Assembly: GCA_019119085.1 (NCBI GenBank)
Contig: DWXT01000028.1
Coordinates: forward strand, 1 to 12,413
Direction of reading: 5' to 3'
Length of the DNA: 12,413 nt
DNA from: Flavonifractor avistercoris
GTDB taxonomy: Bacteria; Bacillota; Clostridia; Oscillospirales; Oscillospiraceae
A model generated the notes under the pieces. The model ran no database searches, was not told where the DNA came from, and saw only the letters and a list, made by a program, of their open reading frames with translations. Positions 1-6,581 of the stretch are shown in pieces (the stretch's first letter is position 1; each line of letters begins with the position of its first letter). The translations under genes and the position numbers were made by a program.

Positions 1-910
1 AAGGCAGGGCGATCATGGGCCGGATCTTGTCCAGCTCCACATGGATAACGCCGTCATAGTAGGCGCCGTCAGCGGGGGCCTGGGGCTTGAACTCGCCGCC
101 GCGGCCCAGCACCGCCAGGTGGTCCTTCAGAGTGTCGTCGGCTACCCACACGGAGGACAGACAGGTGGTCTCAGTGGTCATGACGTCGATGCCGGAGCGG
201 TAGTCCATGGACAGGTTGGCCACGCCGGGACCGAAGAACTCCATGACGGCGTTTTTCACCACGCCGTCCTTGAAGGTGGAGCGGATGAGCTCCAGGGCCA
301 CGTCCTGGGGCCCCACTCCGGGGATGGGAGCGCCGGTGAGGTAAATGGCGATCACCTTGGGGTAGGCAACATTATAGGTCTTGCACAGCAGCTGCCGGGC
401 CAGCTCAGGGCCGCCCTCGCCGATAGCCATGGTGCCGTAGGCGCCGTAGCGGGTGTGGGAGTCGGAGCCCAGGATCATCTTGCCCGGGGCGGCGTACCGC
501 TCCCGCATATAGGAGTGGATCACACTCTGGTGGGCGGGGACGAACTCGCCGCCGTACTTCTTGGCCGCCGACAGGCCGAACACGTGGTCATCCTCGTTGA
601 TGGTGCCCCCCACGGCGCACAGGGAGTTGTGGCAGTTGGTGAGCACATAGGGCAGGGGGAACTCCGTCATGCCGGAGGCCCGGGCGGTCTGGATGATGCC
701 CACGTAGGTGATGTCGTGGGAGGCCATGGCGTCAAACCGGATGGCCAGATTGTCCATGTCCTCCCCGGTGTTGTGGGCCTTGAGGATGGCGTAGGCCATG
801 GTGCCCTGTTTCGCCTGCTCCGGCGCGGGCAGGCCCGCCGCCGCGCCGTCCCGGGCCGGGATGAAGGAACCGTTCTTGTAGTACATACCCTGATTGTGAA
901 TGGTCAGCAT
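1..910 (-). CDS. Aconitase-superfamily hydratase (YbhJ-like), N-terminal part, cut by left edge
   Basis: The visible 303 residues are the N-terminal part of an aconitase/isopropylmalate-dehydratase-fold enzyme, which would use a [4Fe-4S] cluster to dehydrate and rehydrate a hydroxy-acid in the cytoplasm. The clearest motif is SDSHT at residues 149-153, followed by RYGAYGT and GEGGPELA, the substrate-binding block of this superfamily. Cys250 in the ETTC segment is a candidate first cluster ligand. The other ligands would lie beyond the window. The N-terminus (MLTIHNQGMYYKNG) and the TNCHNSLCAVGGT segment at 91-103 fit the poorly characterised hydratase branch that includes E. coli YbhJ, rather than true aconitase or LeuC. 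The substrate is unknown. The ATG at 910 is preceded by a GGAGGGG ribosome site and a good promoter (943-971). It lies 72 bp downstream of the acetyltransferase on the same strand, and its own promoter suggests independent expression. Confidence 0.85.
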   Translation of the reverse strand, partial: MLTIHNQGMYYKNGSFIPARDGAAAGLPAPEQAKQGTMAYAILKAHNTGEDMDNLAIRFDAMASHDITYVGIIQTARASGMTEFPLPYVLTNCHNSLCAVGGTINEDDHVFGLSAAKKYGGEFVPAHQSVIHSYMRERYAAPGKMILGSDSHTRYGAYGTMAIGEGGPELARQLLCKTYNVAYPKVIAIYLTGAPIPGVGPQDVALELIRSTFKDGVVKNAVMEFFGPGVANLSMDYRSGIDVMTTETTCLSSVWVADDTLKDHLAVLGRGGEFKPQAPADGAYYDGVIHVELDKIRPMIALP

Positions 911-942
911 GGGGATCCCCTCCGTTGTCATTGGTTTTCACT

Positions 943-971
943 ATTCTAACAAGTTTTCGCGCCGGGCGCAA
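943..971 (-). promoter_or_regulatory. Sigma-A promoter of the hydratase gene
   Basis: On the minus strand TTGCGC (966-971) is followed after exactly 17 bp by TAGAAT (943-948). A TG lies one base upstream of the hexamer (extended -10). Transcription should begin near 935, which gives a leader of about 25 nt carrying the GGAGGGG ribosome site. The -35 match is weak (3 of 6), and the -10 is strong. Confidence 0.5.
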
Positions 972-982
972 GGGATTTCCGG

Positions 983-1657
983 TCAGGCCGGGCCGCTCCC
1001 CTCCGCCGCCAGCCAGGTTTTCAGCGCCGTCCGCAGCCGCTCCAAATCCGGGTCGCACAGCACGGGCAGCCGTTCGGCCAGCACCTCCGGCGGGAAGTCC
1101 CACCAGCGGACGGCCTCCAGCAGGGCGATGAGCTCGTCGTCAAAGCGCTTCTTCCGGGGCCGGGCGGGGTTGCCGCCCACCACGGTGTAGGGCTCCACGT
1201 CGCGGGTCACCACCGAGCTGGCGGCCACGATGGCCCCGTCGCCGATGCGGACGCCGGGCATGATCACGCACTCCCGGCCCAGCCACACATCATTGCCCAC
1301 CACCGTGTCCCCCTTCCGGGGCAGCTGGGACAGGTGGCCGGGCACCCGCTCGGCCCACACCCCGCCGAACACGGCGAAGGGGTAGGTGCTGGCGCTGCTG
1401 ATGCGGTGGTTGGCCGCCCCCATGATGAAGGTGGCCCCGCTGGCGATGGAGCAGAACCTGCCGATGATCAGCCTGTCCCCGAACTCCGGGTAGTTGAAGA
1501 GCACGTTGTGCTTCTCAAAGCCGGCGGGGTCGCTCTCATGGTCGTAGTAGGTGTAGTCGCCCACCTGGATGTTGGGGGCGGTGATCACGTTTTTCAGGAA
1601 GCAGGACGTGCCGTACCGGTTGGGGAACACCACGTCCGGGCTGGGAATACCGTTCAT
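983..1657 (-). CDS. Vat/CatB-family xenobiotic O-acetyltransferase
   Basis: This 224-residue cytoplasmic enzyme belongs to the left-handed beta-helix (hexapeptide repeat) xenobiotic acetyltransferases. These use acetyl-CoA to acetylate streptogramin A antibiotics (Vat) or chloramphenicol (type B CAT). They normally act as trimers. Family landmarks run in order: GDYTYYD (33-39), the IGRFCSIASGATFIMGAANHR block (65-85) with catalytic-type His84, STYPF (90-94), the hexapeptide coil GDTVVGNDVWLG (116-127) and VIMPGVRIGDGAIVAASSVV (131-150), and GGNPA (161-165). The length matches the family (about 205-220). The ATG at 1657 has an AGAGGTG ribosome site 8 nt upstream and a promoter just above it. 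It is divergent from a YtrA-type ABC operon, a context consistent with antibiotic sensing. Family membership is close to certain, but the actual drug substrate cannot be told from sequence. Many chromosomal relatives have not been tested. Confidence 0.93.
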   Translation of the reverse strand: MNGIPSPDVVFPNRYGTSCFLKNVITAPNIQVGDYTYYDHESDPAGFEKHNVLFNYPEFGDRLIIGRFCSIASGATFIMGAANHRISSASTYPFAVFGGVWAERVPGHLSQLPRKGDTVVGNDVWLGRECVIMPGVRIGDGAIVAASSVVTRDVEPYTVVGGNPARPRKKRFDDELIALLEAVRWWDFPPEVLAERLPVLCDPDLERLRTALKTWLAAEGSGPA

Positions 1658-1681
1658 GTTGACGCACCTCTTTTCTGCGTC

Positions 1682-1710
1682 AGTGTACCACGGCGGCGGG
1701 CCTGTGGCAA
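1682..1710 (-). promoter_or_regulatory. Sigma-A promoter of the acetyltransferase gene
   Basis: On the minus strand TTGCCA (1705-1710, 5 of 6 to consensus) is separated by 17 bp from TACACT (1682-1687). The predicted start is near 1675, leaving a leader of only about 18 nt with the AGAGGTG ribosome site. There is thus no room for a leader-peptide or attenuator mechanism. The nearer of the two palindromic operators ends 27 bp upstream of this -35, so a repressor there need not block this promoter. Confidence 0.6.
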
Positions 1711-1724
1711 GGCGGAATTGCCCC

Positions 1725-1753
1725 TTGACAGGCAACCGTATTACTGCTATCAT
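1725..1753 (+). promoter_or_regulatory. Sigma-A promoter of the GntR/ABC operon
   Basis: A perfect TTGACA (1725-1730) is followed after 17 bp by TATCAT (1748-1753). Transcription should start near 1760. The first palindromic operator covers the -10 element and the second lies just downstream of the start point, as expected for an autorepressed operon. Confidence 0.7.
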
Positions 1754-1784
1754 ACAGTTGGAAACCGTATTATGGTTGTAGTAC
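1738..1784 (+). promoter_or_regulatory. Two 18-bp palindromic operators for the YtrA-type GntR regulator
   Basis: Site 1 (1738-1755) reads GTATTACTGCTATCATAC and site 2 (1767-1784) reads GTATTATGGTTGTAGTAC. Each is an imperfect palindrome with GTA/TAC ends. Site 2 has the form GTAnTA-N6-TAnTAC. They sit in two direct repeats of 29 bp (1734-1762 and 1763-1791) that share AACCGTATTA at the start and TACAGTT near the end. Site 1 overlaps the -10, and site 2 lies between the start point and the ribosome site. YtrA-subfamily GntR proteins typically bind such sites at their own operon, and that assignment here is inference. Confidence 0.65.
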
Positions 1785-1807
1785 AGTTTGGAAAGGGGGT
1801 GGTCGCC

Positions 1808-2197
1808 CTGGTCACCTTTGAAGGACTCCGGCTGGAGGAGGGCATGCCCATCTACCTGCAGATCATCCGCTACCTGGAGCGGGGCATTGCCGCCGGGACG
1901 GTGCGGGACGGGGACGAGCTGCCCTCCCGCCGGGTGCTCTCCGCCCGGCTGGGGGTCAACCCCAATACCATCCAGAAGGCCTTCCGGGCCCTGGAGGAGG
2001 CCGGGGTGATCACCTCCCGGGCGGGGGCCAAGAGCGAGGTCTCCCTCACCCCGGAGCGGGCGGCGGCCATCCGCCGCCGCCTGCTGGAGGAGGAGGCCGC
2101 AGCCCTGGTGGGCGCCCTGAGGCAGATGGGCCTGGACAGGGAGCAGGCCGCGGCGCTGGTGCTTCAACTATGGGACAAACAGGAGGAATCGCCATGA
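1808..2197 (+). CDS. GntR-family transcriptional regulator, YtrA subfamily
   Basis: This cytoplasmic DNA-binding protein of about 129 residues has an N-terminal winged helix-turn-helix (PIYLQIIRYLERGIAAG, then LPSRRVLSARLGVNPNTIQKA, then a wing segment ending RAGAKSEVSL). It ends in a short helical dimerisation tail of about 50 residues (ERAAAIRRRLLEEEAAALVGALRQMG). This size is that of YtrA-type regulators, which lack a ligand-binding FadR/HutC domain and head ABC transporter operons that they repress. The start is not standard. The best ribosome site (AAAGGGGG, 1792-1799) points to CTG at 1808, and GTG at 1799 overlaps that site. The in-frame ATG at 1772 lies inside the second operator with no ribosome site, and the next ATG (1844) would cut into the fold. 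The stop overlaps the next gene in an ATGA junction. Confidence 0.88.
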   Translation: MVTFEGLRLEEGMPIYLQIIRYLERGIAAGTVRDGDELPSRRVLSARLGVNPNTIQKAFRALEEAGVITSRAGAKSEVSLTPERAAAIRRRLLEEEAAALVGALRQMGLDREQAAALVLQLWDKQEESP

Positions 2198-3045
2198 GAC
2201 GCTATTGCTCGGTGCTGGACCTGGCGGCCCGGTGCACCTTCTGGAAGGTGCTGGCCGCCACCCTGGTCTCCTGCGGGGCGGAGGCCGCCCTGTTTCTCAT
2301 CACCCTGCACGGCTGGGATCCTGAGCTGGAGACCTACGGGGGCACGGTGGCGGCCAACAACCCCATGGGCCTGGAGGGGCTGATCTCCCACAGCCACATC
2401 ACCCTCTGCTTCGGCCTGGGGCTGGCGGCGGTGTGCGGGGCGCTGGCCCTCCTGGGGTGGGAGGGCTCCGGCTGCCGGACGGGGTACACCCTCCGCCGCC
2501 TGCGGGTGGGTGAAAAGCCGCTCACCCTGCTGTGGGGCGGATACGGAACCCTGTGCCTGCTGTTCTACTGGGCGGCCCACCTGGGCACGGTGCTGGCCCT
2601 GTGCGCCGCCGCCATGCCCCACCTGTCGGAGCGGGCCGCCTCCCCCCTGGCCCTGTTCCTGGCCTGCTGGCGCTCCCCCTATCTCCACGCCCTGCTCCCC
2701 CTGGAGGACGTGTGGCTGTGGGGGCGCAACCTGCTGCTCTGCGCCGCCCTGGGGCTGGGCACGGCCGCCTTCTCCCACGAGCGGCGGCACGGCCACCGGG
2801 CCTGGGGCTGGATCCCCCTGGCTCTGGGCGCCGCCCTCCTCTTCCCCCTGCCCATGGGGGCCTTCCCCTTCCAGGGGCTGGATCCCGCCTTCCTGCCCTA
2901 CCTGGAGACCGAGGTGGAGGTATATACCGGCAGCGGCTCCCCTGTGCCCGGCCTGATGGCCTTTCTCCTGACGGGGGGCAGCGCGGCGGTGCTGATCAAC
3001 GCCGCCCTCATGATCTGCGGGAGGGAACCATTCTATGAAAACTGA
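2194..3045 (+). CDS. ABC-transporter-associated polytopic membrane protein (putative permease)
   Basis: This 283-residue protein has about six hydrophobic segments (roughly 17-38, 70-88, 110-140, 172-194, 203-220 and 253-275). I recognise no named domain. Its place between a YtrA-type regulator and an ABC ATPase makes it the likely permease subunit. A charged loop (about 89-109) follows the second segment. The ATG at 2194 is chosen over the upstream ATG at 2170 because AGGAGG (2181-2186) sits 7 nt before it. It overlaps the regulator stop by 4 nt, and translational coupling is likely. It overlaps the next gene by 11 nt. Confidence 0.82.
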   Translation: MRRYCSVLDLAARCTFWKVLAATLVSCGAEAALFLITLHGWDPELETYGGTVAANNPMGLEGLISHSHITLCFGLGLAAVCGALALLGWEGSGCRTGYTLRRLRVGEKPLTLLWGGYGTLCLLFYWAAHLGTVLALCAAAMPHLSERAASPLALFLACWRSPYLHALLPLEDVWLWGRNLLLCAALGLGTAAFSHERRHGHRAWGWIPLALGAALLFPLPMGAFPFQGLDPAFLPYLETEVEVYTGSGSPVPGLMAFLLTGGSAAVLINAALMICGREPFYEN

Positions 3046-3517
3046 GTTCTGGTATCCCCTGGGCTTCCCCCGGGCGGAGGAGCGCTTCCTCCAGCGGTGC
3101 GCCCTGGCTCTGGCGTCCCTGGCGGGCTTTATCATCTTCCTGTGCCAGTTCTCCACCACCCTGCGCGGCCTCCAGACCGCCCTCCGCACCGGCGCCGAGG
3201 GGCTGACCATGCCGCCCCTCCCCGCCCTGACGGCGGGCTGCTGGATCGGCTTTCTGGTGCTGGCCCTGGGGCAGGGGGTGCTGGCGGCGGCCCACTACCT
3301 GTGGCACTACCAGGGCGGGCGGAGCATCTACCGGATGCGCACGCTCCCCCAGCGCTTTGAGCTGGCCCGCCGCTGCCTGGCCGCCCCCGCCGCCGCCCTG
3401 GGATGGTGTGTCCTGGCCGCCGTCGCGGTGGCCGTCCTGTGCGCCCTGTACTACCGCGTCTTCACCCCGGCGGGCCTGCTGCCCGCCCACTGGCTGCTGG
3501 GAGGTGCCTTATGCTGA
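3035..3517 (+). CDS. Small membrane protein of the ABC operon
   Basis: This 160-residue protein has three hydrophobic segments (about 22-38, 66-90 and 114-139) and a conserved-looking basic/aromatic loop HYQGGRSIYRMRTLPQRFELARR (91-113) between the second and third. I do not recognise a domain. It has too few helices to be a usual standalone permease, so it is more likely a second, smaller membrane subunit paired with the preceding protein. The ATG at 3035 has GGGAGGGA upstream. The gene overlaps the preceding gene by 11 nt and the ATPase gene by 7 nt, so all are probably translated from one message in fixed ratio. Confidence 0.8.
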   Translation: MKTEFWYPLGFPRAEERFLQRCALALASLAGFIIFLCQFSTTLRGLQTALRTGAEGLTMPPLPALTAGCWIGFLVLALGQGVLAAAHYLWHYQGGRSIYRMRTLPQRFELARRCLAAPAAALGWCVLAAVAVAVLCALYYRVFTPAGLLPAHWLLGGALC

Positions 3518-4251
3518 GCTGGAACAACGTGTACAAGTCCTACTGGGGGGCCAACCGGGCCCTGGACAGCGTGAGCCTGTCCGTGGGGCCGGGGGAGATC
3601 GTGGGCCTGTTCGGGGCCAACGGGGCGGGCAAGACCACCCTGCTCAAGTGCGCCCTTGGCCTGCTGCGCTACACCGGCTCCGTCACCCTGGACGGGGAGC
3701 CCATTACCCACAGAAACATCGCCCGCCTCTCCTTCGCCACCTGCGAGCACTCCTTCTTCCCCAGCCTCACCCCGGCGGCCCACCGGGAGTTTTACCAGGA
3801 GCACTTCCCCACGTTCCGGGAAAAGCGGTTTGACGCCCTGATGGACTTCTTCGCCCTGCCCCTCCACCGCCGGGCCCGGGGATTTTCCACCGGGCAGAAG
3901 AACCAGCTGGAGGTGACCCTGGCCCTGAGCCAGGGGGCGGACTACATCCTCATGGACGAGCCCTTCGCCGGCAACGACGTGTTCAACCGGGAGGACTTCT
4001 ACAGGCTGCTGCTGGGCCTGCTGGAGCCGGGGGAGACCATCGTTTTGTCCACCCACCTGCTGGAGGAGGTGCAGCACTTCATCAGCCGGGCGGTGCTGCT
4101 GGACAGGGGCACCATCGCCGGGGACGTGACCACCGGCGAGCTGGAGGAGCGGGGCGAGAGCCTGATGGACTTTGTAAAGTCGTCCCTGCACTACCGGGGA
4201 GACCGGGTGCTGGAAACCCTGGAGGGGCTGGACGACGGGGAGGAGGAGTAG
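3511..4251 (+). CDS. ABC transporter ATP-binding protein
   Basis: This 246-residue cytoplasmic ATPase would power the membrane proteins encoded just upstream. Motifs run in order: Walker A GANGAGKT (35-42), a Q-loop region at about 75-87 in which Glu79 stands where Gln is usual, a degenerate signature FSTGQ (125-129) in place of LSGGQ, Walker B ILMDEP (146-151), and the H-loop histidine at 182 in STH. Such signature variants are common in the YtrB/BcrA-like ATPases of GntR-controlled operons. All catalytic residues appear intact. The ATG at 3511 has GGGAGGTG upstream and overlaps the stop of the preceding gene. The substrate is unknown. Regulator type and neighbours suggest a cell-envelope or antibiotic stress role. 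Confidence 0.93.
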   Translation: MLSWNNVYKSYWGANRALDSVSLSVGPGEIVGLFGANGAGKTTLLKCALGLLRYTGSVTLDGEPITHRNIARLSFATCEHSFFPSLTPAAHREFYQEHFPTFREKRFDALMDFFALPLHRRARGFSTGQKNQLEVTLALSQGADYILMDEPFAGNDVFNREDFYRLLLGLLEPGETIVLSTHLLEEVQHFISRAVLLDRGTIAGDVTTGELEERGESLMDFVKSSLHYRGDRVLETLEGLDDGEEE

Positions 4252-4253
4252 CC

Positions 4254-5666
4254 ATGCGCCGCGCACTTGCCGCGTTTCTGGTGTTCGCCGCCCTGTCGGC
4301 GGGGCTGCTCCTGGGGGCCTCCGCCGTCCTGTCCCCCCAGGGGGATCAGATAGAGGTGGCGTGCCGCACCCTGGCCGGGGAGCCGTCGGCGGCGGCCGGC
4401 CTCACCCTCACCGCCGAGCGCACCTGCGGCGACCACCTGTTCTGGATCGCCACCCTCCCCGCCGACGCACCGGAGCAGGCCCGTATCCTCTTCGACTACG
4501 CCGGGGCGTCCCAGCACCTGAATGTCCCCTGGTGGCAGGACGCCCAGCCCCTGGAGGTGGAGCTGAGCACCTTTGACGAGGTGCGGGAGGGGCGTGAGGG
4601 GCCGCTGGGCCAGCTGTGGGAGGCCCTGTCCGCCCAGACCGCGCCCCAGCCGGGGGATCAGGACTCCGGCAGCTGGTATGAGCCCCTGGCGGGGGAGGGA
4701 ACCTCCCTGCACCGGGAGATCACCCTGTCGGACTACGTGGATGAACTCCCCCTGTCCGTGGACTACTGGCCCGCCACGGAGGCGGGCGCCGGGGGGCTCA
4801 CCGCCCGCTTTCAGGACTACTTCCCCATCCCCGTACCCGAGGGCATGACGGTGGAGGTACAGCTGAACCTGGACGCGGAGGGGAACCTGGACAGCTGCCG
4901 CCTGTACCGCAGCGAGGATCTGGCCCTCACCTCCGCCTGCGTGCAGGACGACCACGGCGTGCTCTTCACCCTCTGCGCCAGCGGGGCGCTGGCCGGGGCC
5001 CTGGACGGCAGCGGCATCCCCGGCGGCTGGGGCCTGTACTGGCTGGACGGGGCGGGCCGGACGCTGGAGACCCGCTGGTCTCTGCCCGCCGGCGAGCGGC
5101 CCGCCGGCTTCCTGGCCGACGGGGACACCCTCTTCTTCCTCTCCCGGGACGGGGAGACCGCCTGGCTCTACCTGCTGGACGGAGACAGCTTCGAGCTCCG
5201 CCAGAGGCTGGAGCTGTTCCCCCTGGACAGCGCGGCAGACAACCCGGTCTGGCACCTGGACGGTGAGGCGGGCTTCGCCGCGGTGCTCTCCCCCGGCGGC
5301 GGGCTGGCCGTCCTGGCCCGGGACGACGCCGGGAACTGGGGCCTGGCCTTCACGGCGGACACCTCCGCCCTGGAGGGGCTGAACTGCAGCCCCCCGTACC
5401 AGGAGCTGCGGTGGGGCGCCAGCGGCCTGGACTGGGCCTTCGACGGGGAGCGGCTGGCCGTCACCGGCCCCTACTACGGGGGCGGAGCCTACGACTGGTA
5501 CACGGCGGTCTTTGCCGATGGGGAGCTGGCCTGGCTGGGGGCGTACAGCACACCCCTGGGCCGGAGCTACTGCGAGGAGCTCACCTACTGGGGAACGTAT
5601 CTGGACACCACCTGTTCCACCCCCTACATCGACGCCCCCTACTGCCGGGCGGCGTGGACGGGGTAG
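4254..5666 (+). CDS. Exported protein of the ABC operon, possibly beta-propeller
   Basis: This 470-residue protein has an N-terminal signal/anchor (MRRALAAFLVFAALSAGLLL, hydrophobic at about 4-26) and no lipobox cysteine, so it should be secreted or held to the outer face of the membrane. Residues from about 225 on hold repeated short strands with WY/WGLY, DGDTLFFLSRDG, WLYLLDGDSF and GFAAVLSPGGGLAVL-type segments, the look of a WD/YncE-like propeller. That fold is inference. Acidic residues dominate, and a C-terminal Tyr/Cys-rich tail (about 437-467) has cysteines that could form disulfides. The start lies 2 nt after the ATPase stop, with GAGGAGGAG just before it, so it belongs to the operon. 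No catalytic motif was recognised. It may bind the ligand or envelope partner of the ABC system. Confidence 0.8.
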   Translation: MRRALAAFLVFAALSAGLLLGASAVLSPQGDQIEVACRTLAGEPSAAAGLTLTAERTCGDHLFWIATLPADAPEQARILFDYAGASQHLNVPWWQDAQPLEVELSTFDEVREGREGPLGQLWEALSAQTAPQPGDQDSGSWYEPLAGEGTSLHREITLSDYVDELPLSVDYWPATEAGAGGLTARFQDYFPIPVPEGMTVEVQLNLDAEGNLDSCRLYRSEDLALTSACVQDDHGVLFTLCASGALAGALDGSGIPGGWGLYWLDGAGRTLETRWSLPAGERPAGFLADGDTLFFLSRDGETAWLYLLDGDSFELRQRLELFPLDSAADNPVWHLDGEAGFAAVLSPGGGLAVLARDDAGNWGLAFTADTSALEGLNCSPPYQELRWGASGLDWAFDGERLAVTGPYYGGGAYDWYTAVFADGELAWLGAYSTPLGRSYCEELTYWGTYLDTTCSTPYIDAPYCRAAWTG

Positions 5667-5736
5667 GTCTTCCCTTTTCCCTCCTTTTGTGATAGACTGA
5701 TCAACATTCTGAAACCAAAGAGAGGAGGGGCCTGCT

Positions 5737-6318
5737 TTGGAACCCCTGGAGGCCCTGCTGGAAGTCCTTACCCCCCTGACCCGTCTGGGCTGCCCCGCCC
5801 TGGCCGCCGTGGACGGCCGCTGCGGCAGCGGCAAGAGCACCCTGTCCGAGCTGGCGGCCCGGCGGCTGCACTGTCCCCTGTTCCACATGGACGACTTTTT
5901 TCTGCCCCTGGAGCTGCGCACGCCGCAGCGGTACGCCCAGCCCGGCGGCAACGTCCACTATGAGCGGGTGGAGGCCGAGCTGCTCCGCCCCATCCGGGAG
6001 ACGGGGGCGGCCCGTTTCCGCCCCTTCGACTGCCATTCCCTGGGCTACGGGGCCCCGGTGGAGGTGTCCGTCCCCGGCCTTGCCATCGTGGAGGGCAGCT
6101 ATTCCCTCCACCCCGCCCTGCGGAAGTACTACGACGTGACGGTGTTCCTCACCTGCGAGGCGGAGGAGCAGCGCCGCCGCCTGCTCAACCGGGAGGGGCC
6201 GGAGGGCCTGAGCCGCTTCCTGGAGAAGTGGATCCCCCTGGAGGAGCACTACTTCCAGGGCGTGGGCCTGCCCGCCGCCGGGGATCTGGTGCTGGACACC
6301 ACCCCGCATGGTAGATAA
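5737..6318 (+). CDS. P-loop kinase, uridine kinase-like
   Basis: This is a 193-residue cytoplasmic P-loop kinase of the uridine kinase/phosphoribulokinase type, expected to transfer phosphate from ATP or GTP to a nucleoside or related hydroxyl substrate. It shows Walker A GRCGSGKS (27-34), then HMDDFFLP (50-57) with the acidic pair that follows strand 2 in uridine kinases, a YERVEAELL helix (65-73), a VEGSYSL strand (about 113-119) and a CEAEEQRRRLLNREG lid-like segment (about 136-150) with the arginines that close over ATP. The start is TTG at 5737, supported by AGAGGAGGGG 6 nt upstream. No ATG lies nearby. Natural substrate is uncertain, since many proteins of this size are annotated only as uridine kinase family. 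It is separated by 70 bp from the ABC operon. A terminator-like hairpin follows. Confidence 0.85.
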   Translation: MEPLEALLEVLTPLTRLGCPALAAVDGRCGSGKSTLSELAARRLHCPLFHMDDFFLPLELRTPQRYAQPGGNVHYERVEAELLRPIRETGAARFRPFDCHSLGYGAPVEVSVPGLAIVEGSYSLHPALRKYYDVTVFLTCEAEEQRRRLLNREGPEGLSRFLEKWIPLEEHYFQGVGLPAAGDLVLDTTPHGR

Positions 6319-6339
6319 CAGAGGCTGCATACGCCAAAA

Positions 6340-6366
6340 GGGACGCCGGCCACTGGCCGGCGTCCC
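6340..6366 (+). terminator. Strong hairpin after the kinase gene, terminator-like without a U run
   Basis: A perfect 12-bp stem GGGACGCCGGCC / GGCCGGCGTCCC closes on the 3-nt loop ACT, 21 nt after the kinase stop and preceded by AAAAG. The sequence after it is TCAAACTGTCG, not a T tract, so it is at best a variant intrinsic terminator or a 3' end-protecting hairpin. The repeat element begins 6 nt later. Confidence 0.55.
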
Positions 6367-6371
6367 TCAAA

Positions 6372-6578
6372 CTGTCGACAAACCTCCCGCGAAGGAGCGC
6401 CTCGCAGAGTTCCTGCGGCCGCAGCCGCAGGAATGAAATCAAAATCTGTCATTTCCGGGGACATGCGCCTCGGAAATGACACTTCTCATGGCGGAAGGGG
6501 TGACTTTTTCGCAAGAAAACGAACTCCTTCCGCCATGCAGCCTTTCTCGAAAAAGTGGCTTTGCCACTTTTTCGACAG
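6372..6578 (+). repeat. MITE-like / structured repeat, copy 1 (about 207 bp)
   Basis: This noncoding repeat fills the space between the convergent kinase and helicase genes. A second copy lies at 12076-12327 in the same orientation. Ends carry a short terminal inverted repeat (CTGTCGA at 6372-6378, TCGACAG at 6572-6578). Inside are four hairpins: stem 1, TTCCTGCGGC (6410-6419) with 6424-6433; stem 2, TGTCATTTCCG (6447-6457) with 6471-6481; stem 3, CATGGCGGAAGG (6487-6498) with 6526-6537; stem 4, TCGAAAAAGTGGC (6547-6559) with 6563-6575, loop TTT. Stem 3's loop contains GACTTTTTCGCAAGAAAACGAA, identical in both copies. No transposase is encoded. It may be a miniature mobile element or a structured RNA. 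Confidence 0.85.
6547..6575 (-). terminator. Hairpin at repeat end, likely terminator of the helicase gene
   Basis: A perfect 13-bp stem (TCGAAAAAGTGGC with GCCACTTTTTCGA) lies 7 bp past the helicase stop. It is nearly symmetric with A and T runs in its arms, so it could act in both directions, ending helicase transcription from the right and any read-through from the kinase side. The T run lies inside the stem and not after it, so efficiency is uncertain. It is the fourth stem of the repeat, recruited here as a 3' end. Confidence 0.45.
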
Positions 6579-6581
6579 TCT

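Noticed and set aside
41..949. 302-codon open frame on the plus strand
   Set aside because: It is the antisense shadow of the hydratase gene. Its protein is Gly/Val/His-rich without any motif, and the minus strand has the SDSHT signature, ribosome site and promoter.
1334..1807. Upstream extension of the GntR frame to an ATG at 1334
   Set aside because: The extension runs antisense through the acetyltransferase gene and through the promoter and operators. The recognisable regulator begins near 1808.
5667..5736. Possible promoter for the kinase gene (TAGACT-like -10 in the gap)
   Set aside because: A -10-like hexamer is present, but no acceptable -35 lies at 16-18 bp. I did not list it, although a promoter here is plausible.
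4191..5951. 586-codon open frame on the minus strand
   Set aside because: It is antisense to the exported protein and kinase, rich in Gly, Gln and Pro, with no motif. High GC opens such frames throughout this window.
6372..6578. CRISPR, tRNA or IS transposase in the intergenic repeat regions
   Set aside because: There are no short spaced direct repeats, no cloverleaf with a T-arm motif, and no transposase frame. The terminal inverted repeats are short and no clear target-site duplication was found.
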